Below, one piece after another: positions 41,941 to 54,269 of a DNA stretch of 64,000 nucleotides. Below the pieces are notes generated by a model that did no database searches, had not been told where the DNA came from, and saw nothing but the letters and a program-made list of their open reading frames with translations. The stretch is from Abelmoschus esculentus (taxonomy: Eukaryota > Streptophyta > Magnoliopsida > Malvales > Malvaceae). The stretch covers positions 5,592,501-5,656,500 of the forward strand of contig JAUCBN010000013.1 in assembly GCA_035048815.1 (NCBI GenBank). Reading direction: 5' to 3'. Position numbers and translations under genes: made by a program. Numbering within the stretch: the first letter of the stretch is position 1; each line of letters opens with the position of its first letter.

Positions 41941-42833
41941 TTATGATTTTTCTCTTATAATAGCCTTTTCTTTTTTCTTATATTTTGTTGCTTACTGCTT
42001 GCTCCTAATTTAAGCATTGAGGACAATGCTTGGTTTGAGTTTGAGGGTGTAGAGCTGCTACCGAGGCAATCCACTACCGCGACCCCACCATGAAAAGGGA
42101 ATTTTTAGTGATAAAATTTTTTCTTATATCCGCCACTTTACTTAAAATTGTTGTCCATACTCTTGTACTACCCATCATCAGTATTGTTTTAGTTTATTCT
42201 TTAAGGCAATAGAAATCTTTCTCCTTACCATAGTTAGGTTCTGTTTTGAAGGCTTAATTCTAGGATACTTAAGGAGAAAAACTTAGAAGCTCACCATAAA
42301 GTTGGACTTAAAAACACTTTTAAGACTTGTTTGGCTATAGGATTTCTTTTAATAAACTTAGATTATAAAGACTTAGATCTTTGGAAAAATGACTAGAGGT
42401 GCCTATAACCGGCTCTAGGAAATACTCTTCTACATGCTAGAGGTACCTGAAATTGGCTCTAGTATGTTCAAAAGAATAGAAAAAGAAATAAGAAAATAAG
42501 AAGGAGAAAACACAATACTTGAGGTGCCCGAAATTAGCTCAAGAAATTGTTATTTTAAGAAGAGTACACTAAATCCAAGTCTATTTGTCTTGAACTTAGA
42601 GTTTATCTAAGAAGGCCTTTAATCAAACTTGTCCACAAAAACACACACACTCACAAAACCTTATAGTTTGTCTTCTAGGTACACCATTAGGTAACCGAAA
42701 GGTTAAGTCTAAAGAATAGACATAGTTATGGTGGGGAGAATAGATGAAAACATATGACCAAGAAAAGAATAGAGTTTGAAAAATTGATGGTTTATATTGC
42801 TTGAGGACAAGAAATAGTTCGAGTTTGAGGGTG
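41941..42833 (+). other. Athila 3' untranslated region
   Basis: Starts with T-rich sequence, then GCATTGAGGACAATGC (a hairpin) and TTTGAGTTTGAGGGTG. The latter phrase recurs just before the 3' LTR (about 42818) together with a second TTGAGGACAAG. Three degenerate repeats of AGAGGTGCC(T/C)..AACCGGCTCTAGGAAAT occur at 42395-42545. Confidence 0.65.
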
Positions 42834-44158
42834 TGATAAGTGCTCAACTCACTATCACTTTCTACACTTTTCATGGGCATTTATCATCAACTCTACACCT
42901 ACTTGGACCAATGCATATACTTAATATGATATATTTATGTATGATGTTATTAAATATCATATTTATAAAAAGGCGTACTTTACTGTATTTTTATGTTGTG
43001 TAGGAAAAAATATTATCGCGACAACAAACTGTGGCCGAGGCATGACCTGATGTTGAGGCAGAAGAGGACAAATAGTAATATGGCAGGAAAACTGAGGAGA
43101 AAAATGAGAAGAACGTTGTTGGACAAGAAGCCCAAGGATCGGAGCTGGACAATACAAGGAAAGCCCAAAGACAAGGCCACGTGGGAAAGCCTTCTAGAAG
43201 AATTAAACTTAGAAATATTTAACCTATGTATATGACTTGTTCCCTACTCCAAGTTGTATTCTACTTAGGAAAGGTTTGTCCTAGGCCAAACCTATATAAG
43301 GCATAGCAGTCCAAGGGAATATGAGAGCCGAATTGAGAGAGTTCACCCTAAGAACCATTGTTCTTCTTCTTCCCATCATGTTCTAAGTTTTCTTGGATTT
43401 AGGTGAAAGTTGTTAAGTATTAGTGATAGGAGATTGTATCTTGTTCTTGTTTCAATGCAATAAAATATCAAAGTTTGCTTACTCTTTTTCATTCTTTGTT
43501 CTTGCATCCAAGCTCGGGAAAGAATTTTGTAAGTAATCTATTTGTCTAGATTCGGGAGAGTTAGACTCACGAAAGAAGTAAGTATAATATTTGACTAGAT
43601 TGGAAAATACTAACTCGACCTAGGGATAGGTTGGAGTTTCAGCGGCTAAAACAAGTGTGAGATTAGTTGTTGGTTATAATTGATTAACGTCGGGAGGTAT
43701 TATCAAGGACTAGCAATCAATAGTGTTTCGACTTAGGGATAAACGAAGCCAAAAAAGGATACTTTGTCGAACTTTGGTAAAATCTACCCGAGAGCAAGAG
43801 ATTGTCGTGGCAGAGAACACTATCACTACCGAGATAGTAATTTGCAGTACTGCCGAGGCAGTGTAGTGCAATTGCATTGGACAGAAATAGATCAATCAAT
43901 TCCACTATACAACACAACTGGATTCTACACTCTTTCTCAATTTGATATCATCTTTATTTAGTTATCTTTAATTATTTTATTTAGACAAATCACAACCTCA
44001 ATTTACTTGTATTTTTATTTTCTTTTACAGAGTAAGAAGATCAAAGGAAGCATATTAAGTATATCAATCTCTATGGATACGATATTTGATTACTCATCAC
44101 TTTATTACTTGACGACGTGTTCAGTTACACTAAAATTACACATATATGGCACGCATCA
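42834..44158 (+). repeat. Athila 3' LTR
   Basis: TGATAAGTGCTCAACTCAC to GGCACGCATCA; partner of 35906-37232, followed by target duplication GGTAG. Confidence 0.95.
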
Positions 44159-44163
44159 GGTAG

Positions 44164-45915
44164 CTCTTTCCACATAGAACTATGAGCTTTTGTGTTCGAT
44201 GTATACGACTTCTTTCTGTATAGAACTGTTAAAAACTTGCTTGTAGTGAGACTTCAAACATGTTGGTTCCTTCTGTTTGGGACCTTCATCTCCTAGTCTT
44301 TCGGGACTTACGCCAAATGGCTGCAAATATTTTTCTCTAAAAATACCTAGGTGTCTGGATTGCCCTAGTATCTCGATCTCTGTGATCGTCTAGACTTAGT
44401 TTCTCTTTGTTATTGGTGACACACTCGTTGTCTGCCAAATTTCGTCTTGAGATATTTTTTATTTTATTTTCTCTTCTTCTCTTTCTTTCTTCTTTTTTCG
44501 TGTTGTACCGGTTCTTTCTGTCTGATTCAGCAAATTTGAAATGTTGACCTCTCTGGCTTAATCTCTCTTCTTCTTTTTCTTCTTTTTGTTGAAAGGTGCA
44601 AATGTGCACGAAATCCATGTTAAGACAATCCTCTTAACCACTATCAGTCTTTCCTGTATGACAATCTAAAAAAATGAATGATGAACGAGCATTTTCGCTA
44701 TGCATGTGTTCATAATGTATGTTCTGGATGCAGAGGTACAACCTATCTACACATGATGCATGGATGTTATGTTAACTCTGTTTCAAAAATATGATGCCCC
44801 GATCCTCCTTCGGTTGACCAGGTAAGCTTCGTTAATTAAACTCTATCAATCCTCATGACATCTCTGGTCATTTTGGATCTGAGTTTTGATTCTGTTATTT
44901 AGCGAACAATGATACCCCGCTCATAATCTTTGTCTTCTCGTATGGATCAATTTAAAGGTTGATCGAACGTCTTTATGTCATGATTTTATTTTTGTACTCG
45001 TCGAGGTACCTCAATAGAGGTCGACTCTCAGTTTTTTTTTCAATTCTTGGAAAAATAATTTAATTAATTATTTTTTTGCATGTATTTCTGATGCAAGAAA
45101 GATTTAAAAATATATGTGATTTCAAAGTGTGATGTAAAACTATTTGAGAAAAAGTTTGCCCTTATGAATGTTAAATGCAATGACATATTTGTCCCAATCT
45201 GGCAAAGAATAACTCTAATGAAAAACATATTTAAAGGATCCTCGACTATTATGGGGATATAAACAAATGTATAATCTTTTCTAGACTATCGAGCTTTCAA
45301 AAGGAACAATCCTCTTCCTAGAGGCTACCTTTTTTACGTGACACTCATTATCTCACTTTCTCACCCTGTTTCATTCTTCCCTCGTTTAGGTGTCGATCAA
45401 GCACTTCAAAGTTCAATGTTCCTTGAAGTAAGGTTAACCTTTGGGCGGAAGTGTAATCTGAAGACAAATCTTATTTAGTTTGGATGTCCTTGAATGATCA
45501 AAATGGTCTTACCAATTCTAGATCTTTGATCGATGTATAAATGTTTTCATTACCTTTCTTTGGGGAAATCAACTCATCACAGTCCTTTGTCTCGAGGATA
45601 CTGATGGAGCAAACAACAATACCCAAATTATTCAGCATAGTCATGATTTGAAAATATTACCATTACTCATAAAGCTGAAGCTTTAGCGGAGTGCCCCAGG
45701 ATTGCCGCACTCTTATCCAGATATGCCTATTACCAGGATCTGAACATTGGAATACATTTAATGCAAATTTCCTCATTTTATTTTATTTTATTTTATTTCT
45801 CTTCTCTTTTTTTCCCTTTTTATCAATCCTAGCTTCTTGTTGCCTCTTATAGTTTTCATGGTCCTTATTTTTAATCAATTTGATCTTGTCTCATTTTAGA
45901 GAATATCATTCATCG
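44164..45915 (-). pseudogene. Inner Ogre-like interior between Athila and Tekay insertions
   Basis: In inverted orientation it matches outer-element pieces 59954-60900 (to the left) and 31600-32740 (to the right), which proves the order of both elements. A 93-codon minus-strand frame at 44618-44337 shares ENISRRNLADNE-like residues (NISRRNLADNE) with the plus-strand frame at 60504-60704. This Lys/Glu-rich protein piece is otherwise unrecognised. No RT or integrase seen. Confidence 0.7.
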
Positions 45916-48059
45916 TGTAATAACCCAAAATTTAAAGTCAAAATCCCTAAATCAAAGTCAAAATCCTTAAACGAAGCCCTAATTTTTGGGGATTAATAAT
46001 TCTGAAAAATGGTGACTAAATTGAAAATTTATAAAAATTTAGGGTCAAAATGTAAGAATTCAAAAAGATCAAACTCTTATTCAATACTTAAACCATTTTT
46101 CATATGTAACATTTCTTCCTCTTTGATTTCTTTCGATTCTGAGTTAATGGAGATTTATTTCTCCATTTAAGTATTTTAATTCAGCAACTAGAACGGGATT
46201 CAAGTTTAAATCTGAATATAGTTCTCCTAGGAAAAAACCTCTGTCGTCCAGTTTTGTTTTTTTTCGTTTCTTATGGGTGTTGCCATCATTTTTCATCAGC
46301 TGTTGTGTTGGTAAGTTGGTAAGCCATCATCTTTTTCTTTTTCCTGTTTTGTTTCGACTGTTTTAGCCTGTGAGTGGTTGTTGTATTCGATTTAAGAAAG
46401 TAAATGTTGGGTCGGTTGAGTTTGAAAATGAAGATGGGTTTTGAATTTTTAATTTGATTCAAATCTTATGTTTATAGGTGTTTTTGGTTCGATTTCAGTC
46501 GGGGGATGTGTTTAGAAGTATTTAGAATTGAATCGAATATTTTTAAGGGCTTGAATCGAACAAGAGGGGGGATTTTTATGCGTTTTTGACCTATTTGGAT
46601 GGAGAGAAAATCTGGAAATTCCCAGATTTTCCTGGGAAACAAAAAACAGCGAAACCGACCCAGACCCGTCCGACCCGAACCTGAACCCAACCTTACCGAC
46701 CTTACCGACCCGAACCCGAAACTGACCCGATCTCCGACCCGATTACCAACCCGACTGACATCATCTCTGATGTCATCGCTGACGTCACTATTAACGTCAG
46801 CTGCTGACGCCAGCGTTGACTGATGATGTCACTATTGACGTCAGTGTTGACAAATGCTAATGTCAGCAGTTGACTTTTTTCGACCCAGACCCACTTTATG
46901 TTTTTCGATATCCTGAGCCCAATAGCGCTGTCCGTTTTCGAAATTTGTACCCGAAGTATCTTTTTGAGGGTTTTAAGTTCGATCAGTTATCTGGAAATTA
47001 TCTATAAAGGTTTCTGAATCAGTTTCTATTTGCTTCAGGTAAAGAGGATTCTGACCCCGAGCAGTTGCCTCCTCCTCCTCCTCTTGTACGAGGTCCGATT
47101 CATCCGCATTCGGGACCTTCTCGTGAGTAACGAATTAATTCTGTTTAGTATATTTTTCGGTATTGTGGCATAGTAGGATGTCTAACGTATTCTGTTAATT
47201 GTAGACTCTACACCAGCTCAGTCTAGTGGTAGAGCCAAGTCCAGTAGACGTCAGATTCATCATTGAGTCTTCTGCTACAGGTGTGTTCTCTCCCGTTCAT
47301 CCTGTTAACTCTGTTATTCTGTATATTCGATTCCTGTTAAACCGTATGATCATGCATCATTCTTTTATATCATTCCTGATTCTGATATCTGTCATACTTG
47401 CCTCTTGTTAGACTTTAAGACATGTATTCTGATTCTGTATATGCATATAACATGATATCTGGTAGATTGTATGTGTACGGGGAAGTTAGTGACTTATCAC
47501 TTCTGTTCAGTGGCTCCACCTACGGGTCGAGATACCACTTCTGTTGGTGTGATGATGTTAGAGTGGTCTGGGGACCTACTATTCTGTGGTGTTCGGAGAT
47601 GGGTGCATATCATGCATACTCTGCACCTTCTGCATATTTCTGTTCTGTTATTCCTTTTATCTGTTCTAGAGACACACTAGGCTCCCTAACTTACACCCTC
47701 TCAGATTCTTATTACAGATCTCAGTCCTAGGCTCGGTACGGTACTTGGAGGACCCTGTTTCAGTTCTGATTTATAGTATGTTTTTCAGTTTTCGAATTTT
47801 AGACTATTTATCATATTTGAATAATGATTTCTGTATTACGAACATTAAATGTTTATCGGGTTTTGCAACATTTATTGTTTATGAAATTATGGGTTGAACT
47901 TTATTATTTAAATGTTTAATTTTTATTTTAAATTATTAATTATTTAATAATTTATCCGAATAAAATTTTAATTTTATAAAATCTTAACTTGCGAAACAAG
48001 ATTTCAGTTTGTAAACCTAACTTATAATCTAAGTAATTAGGTTAATTTTAGGGGTTACA
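45916..48059 (+). repeat. Tekay/Del 5' LTR, 2144 bp
   Basis: TGTAATAACCCAAAATTTAA to AGGGGTTACA, followed by the PBS. The segment 46640-46860 is a run of GACCCGAACCC- and GACGTCAGC/TGATGTCA-type repeats. Its first 1.3 kb match 53008-54269. Confidence 0.95.
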
Positions 48060-48064
48060 TTTAG

Positions 48065-48076
48065 TGGTATCAGAGC
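48065..48076 (+). promoter_or_regulatory. Primer-binding site, initiator tRNA-Met type
   Basis: TGGTATCAGAGC five bases after the LTR. Confidence 0.95.
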
Positions 48077-48267
48077 CCGGTTCAACCCATGGATTGTGAA
48101 GTCCGAAATGATTTTTGATCTGAAAATATTTTGTCAAAAAATTAATTGAAAATCCGGATTTCTGTTTTGACTCGTATTTTAAAAAAAATCTAAAATATTT
48201 TAAATAATATAATCCAAGTACCGATTCTAATGTAGGATTCTGTCTGTCTTTCTGTAGATATTCTAAT

Positions 48268-49566
48268 ATGCCACCGCGTCGAAGTACCCATTTAGCGACC
48301 GATAGAGGTCGTGACCGAGGCCGTGGCCGAGGTCGATCTGTTGCCTCTTCTAGTGATGTTCCGCCTCCTGTGGACCTGCCACAGGACTAGAGTCTAACAC
48401 AGAATCTAGGAGGGGAGGATCAACCCGAGATACAGATCGAGACTCAACAAGCCGAGGTTGATCAGCCGGTCCAGAGTGAGGGGCCTTATGTGCCTGATGA
48501 TAGTGAGATTGTCGGTTTGGACTCAGTGACCGTACAGAGGGAGTTACTCAGATATCTGCGACAGAATGAAGGTCTCAGGAAACCCATATCTAATGAGCTT
48601 TTAGCTGCTGGGATGACCATGTTTGATGGCAAGACCGGTACTGACCCAGCCGATGTAGAGTACTGGCTGAAGAAACTTCAGCGTCTGTTCGTCGAGATGG
48701 AATACCCCTCTGACAGGAAATTGAGGGTAGCTATATCATTGCTACAGGGAGAGGCCATGAACTGGTGGGAGGCAGAAGAAAAGGTTATTGCTTCTAAAAA
48801 GATCAACTGGGAATTCTTCAAACAGAGTTTTGAGGATCGGTATGTGGGACCTGAGTACTTGGCTAAATGCCGAGAGGACTTCCTGAACCTGTAGCAGAAT
48901 GACATGTCTGTTAAAGATTATGAGATAGAGTTCCTGAGATTGCTTCAGTATGCTCCTAGTATTGTGACGACTGAGAAGCAAAAGTGTGATCACTTTCTGA
49001 AAGGACTCCGGGTACCATTGAAGATTGCAGTTGCCACACATCATGATACGGAATACAAGATGATCACTCGGCGTGCCAGGACAGACGAGAGTAATGAGAT
49101 CTTGAGGGTTCAGCTAGAATCCCAAGGTCAGGATAGAGGTAGACGACAACCTGCCGCACTTGCTCAGTACAGTCAGGGTTTTCAGTCCCGGAAGAGAGGC
49201 CGCGATGAGTATGAGCCTCAAAGTTTGACACGGTCTAGACCTGCAGTATCAGTTGTCCCTGCTGCTAGTGGAGCTGGATCCACTAGTACCCGAGTTGTAC
49301 CTCAGTGTACTTTCTGTAAGAAATGGCACTCCGGAGAGTGTCGCATGCGGAGTGGAGCCTACTTCCGATGTGGTTCTCTTGATCATCGTCTCAGAGACTG
49401 TCTAGTGGTACCACAATCTGGTTATGCTCTGGGACAATCATAGGCTTCAGTTCAGGCCCCGGCAAGGGGTAGAGGACAGGGTAGACCCGCCGCATCTGGT
49501 ACTGGTAGTAGAGGCAGACCCAGTCAGTTCAGAGGAGCTGCTAGATCAGGAGGATCTCAGCTTAGC
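48268..49566 (+). pseudogene. Tekay/Del gag
   Basis: Start ATG at 48268 (MPPRRSTHLATDRGRDRGRG, a basic Arg/Gly N-terminus). Capsid-like motifs follow: FDGKTGTDPADVEYWLKKLQ, ISLLQGEAMNWWEA, WEFFKQSFEDRYVG, DYEIEFLRLLQYAPSIVTTE and HFLKGLRVPLKI. A CTFCKKWHSGEC motif precedes the zinc knuckle, which reads YFRCGSLDHRLRDC, so its first Cys is Tyr. In-frame TAG stops lie at 48388, 48892 and 49441. The frame otherwise continues into protease without an indel. Confidence 0.92.
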
Positions 49567-50340
49567 ATGGTCTATGCTACAAGGAGACAGGAGGATCGGG
49601 ATAAGCCAGACGTCATTGCTGGTACATTTTATGTACATATTGTTCCTTTCTTCGCATTGTTAGATAATGGGTCAACACATTCATATGTCTCTAGTTCTAT
49701 AGCGGGGTATCTGAAAATTCCAGTAGAAGATACTGGTAGTTCCGTCTCAGTTTTTAGTCCTGTAGGCCACCAGGTGGAGATTACCAAAGTTTACAGAGAT
49801 TGTCCCCTTGAGGTTCACGGGGAAATCTTTCCTGCTAATCTAATGTAGTTACCATTTGTGGACTTTGACTTGATTCTGGGGATGGACTGGTTATCTGCTT
49901 ATCGAGTTACTCTGGAATGTGAGCGTAAGAGGGCAATTCTGAGAACTTCTGATGGCCGAGAGGTAACTCTCATCGGTGAGCGTAGAGGTTATCTGTCCAA
50001 TCTGATATCAGCCATGAAAGCTGAAAAGATGATCAAGAAGGGGTGTATAGCCTATCTTGCCTACATCCTTGACCGGAGGTAATCTGATTCTGAAATGGAT
50101 AAGATCCGAGTGGTGTGTGAATTTTCAAATGTTTTTCCAGAAGAGCCACCAGGTGTACCCCCTAAGCGTGAGGAGGTGGAGTTCGGTATTAAGTTATATC
50201 CGGGGACTACTCTAGTATTTATGGCACCATATCGGATGGCTTCGAAGGAGCTTAAAGAGCTTAAGATTCAGCTAAATGAACTTCTGGATAGAGGTTTCAT
50301 ACGACACAGTGTTTCACCGTAGGGAGACTCTGTTCTGTTT
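49567..50340 (+). pseudogene. Tekay/Del protease and RT upstream region
   Basis: Protease active site reads FFALLDNGSTHSYV: the catalytic Asp is kept but Ser/Thr of D-S/T-G is Asn. FDLILGMDWLSAY marks the second strand. Stops: TAG 49846, TAA 50080. The linker VCEFSNVFPEEPPGVPP and APYRMASKELKELKIQLNEL lead into RT; TAG 50320 replaces the Trp of the SPWG motif. Confidence 0.9.
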
Positions 50341-51130
50341 GTTAAAAAGAAAGATGGTTCTCTAGGCTTGTGTATTGACTATCGGAAGTTGAACAAGTTG
50401 ACCATCAAGAACAAGTACCCCCTTTCCCGCATTGATGATCTGTTTGATCAGTTTCGAGGAGCTTCGGTTTTCTCTAAGATAGACCTGAGATCTGGTTATT
50501 ACCAACTCAAGGTTAAGGATTCTGATGTGTCCAAGACAGCTTTCCAAACTCGTTATGGTCACTACGAGTTTCTGGTAATGCCCTTCGATCTTACGAATGC
50601 CCCTGCAGCATTCATGGACATGATGAATAGGGTGTTTCAACCCTATCTGGATCAGTTTTTGGTAGTTTTCATTGATGACATTTTGGTCTACTCCAAGTCT
50701 GAGGAGGAACATGAACGACATCTCCGCATTATTTTATAGACTCTGAGGGAGAAACAGTTCTATGCAAAGTTTAGCAAATGTGAGTTCTGGCTTTCTGAGG
50801 TTGTTTTTCTAGGACACGTGGTATCAGCTAAGGGTATTCAGGTTGATCCGAAGAAAATTGAGGCTATTATGTGCTGGCAACAACCCAAGAATGTAGTAGA
50901 GATTCGCAGTTTTCTGGGATTAGCTGGTTATTATCGGAGGTTTGTGGAGGACTTTTCTTCTATAGCCGCTCCGTTAACTAAGCTTCTGAGGAAAGATGTT
51001 CCGTTTACCTGGTCTGAGGCTCAACAGTAGAGTTTTGAGAAACTGAAATCCGTTCTGACACAAGCACCAATTTTGATACAGCCAGAGTCGGGGAAACTCT
51101 ATACTGTTTACAGTGGTGCCTCATACACTG
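50341..51130 (+). pseudogene. Tekay/Del reverse transcriptase
   Basis: Full palm and thumb: CIDYRKLNKLTIKNKYPLSR, SKIDLRSGYYQL with its Asp, FQTRYGHYEFLVMPFDLTNA (Gly of FGL is Asp), VFIDDILVYSKSEEEH with the DD pair intact, FSKCEFWLSEVVFLGHVVS and RSFLGLAGYYRRFVEDFS. TAG stops at 50737 and 51028 sit where relatives have Gln. Confidence 0.93.
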
Positions 51131-51480
51131 GTTTGGGATGTGTTCTGATGTAGGATGGGAAGGTAGTGGCTTATGCGTCTCGACAATTGAAACCGCATGA
51201 GTGTAACTACCCTACCCACGATCTAGAGTTAGCAGCCGTAATCTTTGCTCTGAAAATATGGAGACACTATCTCTATGGAGAGAAGTGTTATATTTTCATT
51301 GATCATAAGAGTCTTAAGTACCTTCTCACCCAGAAGGAACTTAATCTGAGACAGCATCGCTGGTTAGAGCTTTTGAAAGACTATGACTGTGAGATAGAAC
51401 ATCATCATGGTAAAGCTAATGTCGTTGCGGATGCTTTGAGTCGCAACGCCATTTCTGATCTAAGAGCTCTGTTTGCTCAG
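51031..51480 (+). pseudogene. Tekay/Del RNase H
   Basis: VLTQAPILIQPESGKLYTVY and ASYTGLGCVLM, TAG at 51151 (Gln in relatives), then YASRQLKPHECNYPTHDLEL, FIDHKSLKYLLTQKELNLRQ and GKANVVADALSRN. The usual DAS motif is SGAS here, so the first catalytic Asp is lost. Confidence 0.9.
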
Positions 51481-52976
51481 ATGAGTCTGTTAGAGGATGG
51501 TAGTCTACTGGCAGAGCTTCGGGTGGTTCCTAATCTGATATCTGAGATTCAGGCTGAACAGCCTAGTGATCCGTACTTGGCTCACCGTATTGCGGAAATT
51601 CATGAGGGAACCTCTCAGGATTTTTCTCTAAACCAAGATAGAGTTATGTGCTTCCGGGGTCAACTCTATGTTCCGAGGAACTCTGAACTAAAACAGGTTA
51701 TTCTACGAGAGGCTCATGATAGTTCGTATTCTATGCATCCTAGTGGTAACAAGATGTATAAGAATCTCCGAGAAAAGTACTGGTGGAAAGGTCTCAAGCG
51801 AGACGTGATCAGTTTTGTGTCCAAATGCTTGACTTGCCAGAAAGTCAAAGCAGAGCATCAGCGATCATCTGGACTTCTTCAGCACATTGAGATTCTTCAG
51901 TGGAAATGGGAGCGTGTGACCATGGATTTTGTCAGTGGTTTACCTATGACTCCGTCAAAGAAAGATTCTGTTTGGGTCATCGTTGATCGTTTGACCAAAT
52001 CTGCTCATTTTATTCCTGTTAAGACCATTTACCCTCTGAGTAAGTTGGCCTGATTATACATCTCTGAGATTGTCCGGCTACATGGAGTGCCTCTTTGTCT
52101 ATTATATCTGATCGGGATCCGAGATTTACGTCTAAGTTCTAGGGATCTCTGCATACTGCTCTGGGTACTCGATTGAACTTCAACACTGCTTATTACCCTC
52201 AGACCGATGGTCAATCTGAGCGTGTGATTCAGATCCTCGAGGACATGTTGAGAGGATGTATACTGGATTTCAAAGGTAGCTGGGAGGATTTCCTACCTTT
52301 AGCCGAGTTTGCGTACAACAACAGTTATCAGGCCAGTATTAAGATGACACCTTATGAGGCTTTGTACGGGGGTAAGTGTCGCACCCCGATTGGATGGACT
52401 GAGCTCACTGAGCACCGTTTACTGGGTCCAGATCTTGTACATGAGGCTGAGGAGACTGTTAGATTGATTCGGGATCGGCTCAAAGTCGTATTTGACAGAC
52501 AGAAATCTTACGCGGATTTGAGACGTAAGGATCTTGAGTTTGAGGTTGGTGACGAGGTTTTCCTGAAAGTATCTCCGCGGAGGAAGGTACTACATTTTGT
52601 CCGTAAGGCCAAACTCAGTCCTAGATATATTGGACCTTACCGGATTATCAGACATATCTGACCTATAGCTTATCAGCTTGAGTTACCACCTGAACTCAAG
52701 TGAATCCATGATGTGTTCCATGTTTCTGTACTGAGACGTTATCGAGCAGATCCGTCTCATGTTCTGTCTGTGGAGGATTTCGAGATTCGGCCTGATCTGT
52801 GTTATGAGGAGGAACCCGTAGAGATTATTGCTCAGGACCAGAGAGTTCTTCAGAGGAAAACCATTAAGATGGTTAAGGTTCTCTGGCATAACCGAGGTCT
52901 TGATGAGGCTACGTGGGAGCCCAAGTCTGTCATCAAAGCCCAATATCCGCATCTCTTTGATCCAGGTAAATTTTGA
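51481..52976 (+). pseudogene. Tekay/Del integrase with C-terminal chromodomain
   Basis: HHCC finger: ILREAHDSSYSMHPSGNKMY and SKCLTCQKVKAEH. Core: ERVTMDFVSGLPMT (first Asp). TGA at 52051, then a 1-bp frameshift near 52090-52098 before the block with the second Asp (SIISDRDPRF reads in frame 3), TAG at 52140 and TDGQSERVIQILEDMLRGCI with the Glu. C-terminal: SPRYIGPYRI, TGA stops at 52659 and about 52701, HDVFHVSVLRRYRADPSHVL, and a chromodomain KMVKVLWHNRGLDEATWEP ending DPGKF stop at 52974. Confidence 0.92.
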
Positions 52977-52992
52977 GGACGAAATTTTCTGT

Positions 52993-53007
52993 AAGGGGGG
53001 GGAGAGT
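52993..53007 (+). promoter_or_regulatory. Polypurine tract
   Basis: AAGGGGGGGGAGAGT directly before the 3' LTR. Confidence 0.85.
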
Positions 53008-54269
53008 TGTAATAACCCAAAATTTAAAGTCAAAATCCTCAAATCAAAGTCAAAATCCCTAAACGAAGCCCTAATTTTTGGGGATTAAAAATTCTGAAAA
53101 ATGGTGACTAAATTGAAAATTTATAAAAATTTGGGTTCAAAATCTAAGAATTCAAAAAGATCAAACCCTTATTCAGTACTTAAACCATTTTTCATATGTA
53201 ACGTTTCTTCCTCTTTGATTTCTTTCGATTCTGAGTTAATGGAGATTTATTTCTCCATTTAAGTGTTTCAATCCAGCAACTAGAACGAGATTCAAGTTTA
53301 AATCTGACTATAGTTCTCTTAGGAAAAAGCCTTTGTCGTCCAGTTTTGTTTTGTTTTTTTGTTTCTTGTGGGTGTTGCCATCGTTTTTCATCAGTTGTTG
53401 TGTTGGTAAGTTGGTAAGCCATCATCTTTTTCTTTTTCCCGTTTTGTTTTGACTGTTTTAGCCTGTGAGTGGTTGTTGTATTCGATTTAAGAAAGTAAAT
53501 GTTGGGTCGGTTGAGTTTGAAAATGAAGATGGGTTTTGAATTTTTAATTTGATTCAAATCTTATGTTTATAGGTGTTTTTGGTTCGATTTCAGTCGGGGG
53601 ATGTGTTTAGAAGTGTTTAGAATTGAATCGAATATTTTTAAGGGCTTGAATCGAACAAGAGGGGGGATTTTTATGCGTTTTTGACCTGGTTGGATGGAGA
53701 GAAAATCTGGAAAATTTTCCCGAAAAATCTAGGAAATTCCCAAATTTTCCTAGAAAACAAACAGCAATGAAACCGATCCAGAACCGTTCGACCCGAACCC
53801 GACCCGACCGACCCATCCGACCCAAACCTGAACCCGACTCGATCTCTGACCCGATTACTAACCCGGTTGACGTCAGCTGTTGACGTCGGCGTTGATTGAT
53901 GACGTCAGTAGTTGACTTTTTTCAACACGGGCCCACTTTATGTTTTTCGACGTCCTGAGTCCAATAGCACTGTCTGTTTTTTGAAATTTGAACCCAAAGT
54001 ATCATTTTTAGGGTTTTTAAGTTTGATCAGTTATTTGGAAATTATCCATAAAAGTTTCTGAATCAGTTTCTGTTTGCTTCAGGTGATGAGGATTTCGACC
54101 CCGAGCAGTTGCCTCCTCCTCCTGTACGAGGTCTGATTCATCCGCATTCGGGACCTTCTCTTGAGTAACGAATTAATTCTGTTTAGTATATTTTTCAGTA
54201 TTGTGGTATAGTAGGATGTCTAACGTATTCTGTTAATTGTAGACTCTACACCAGCTCAACCTAGTGGTA
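53008..54269 (+). repeat. Tekay/Del 3' LTR, truncated
   Basis: Matches 45916 to about 47232 of the 5' LTR; the last roughly 830 bp are missing. Similarity stops at TAGTGGTA, followed by GTATTCTTTTAAC repeated twice (54267-54279 and 54280-54292), then inner Ogre sequence. Confidence 0.93.

Larger units (their letters stand above)
35906..44158 (+). mobile_element. Athila-lineage Ty3/Gypsy element lacking RT, RNase H and integrase
   Basis: LTRs 35906-37232 and 42834-44158 (about 1326 bp, TGATAA...GCATCA) with perfect target duplication GGTAG (35901-35905 and 44159-44163). The PBS after the 5' LTR is the Athila tRNA-Asp type. The interior holds gag (37343-38364), a protease with altered active site (39108-39855) and then, with no pol, a second ORF region (40402-41930) with a plant-transposon-associated domain. 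The element is non-autonomous but its ends are intact. Confidence 0.92.

Noticed and set aside
47226..47730. Open frames inside the Tekay 5' LTR
   Set aside because: They overlap each other in different frames in LTR sequence, and the retained part of the 3' LTR does not support them.
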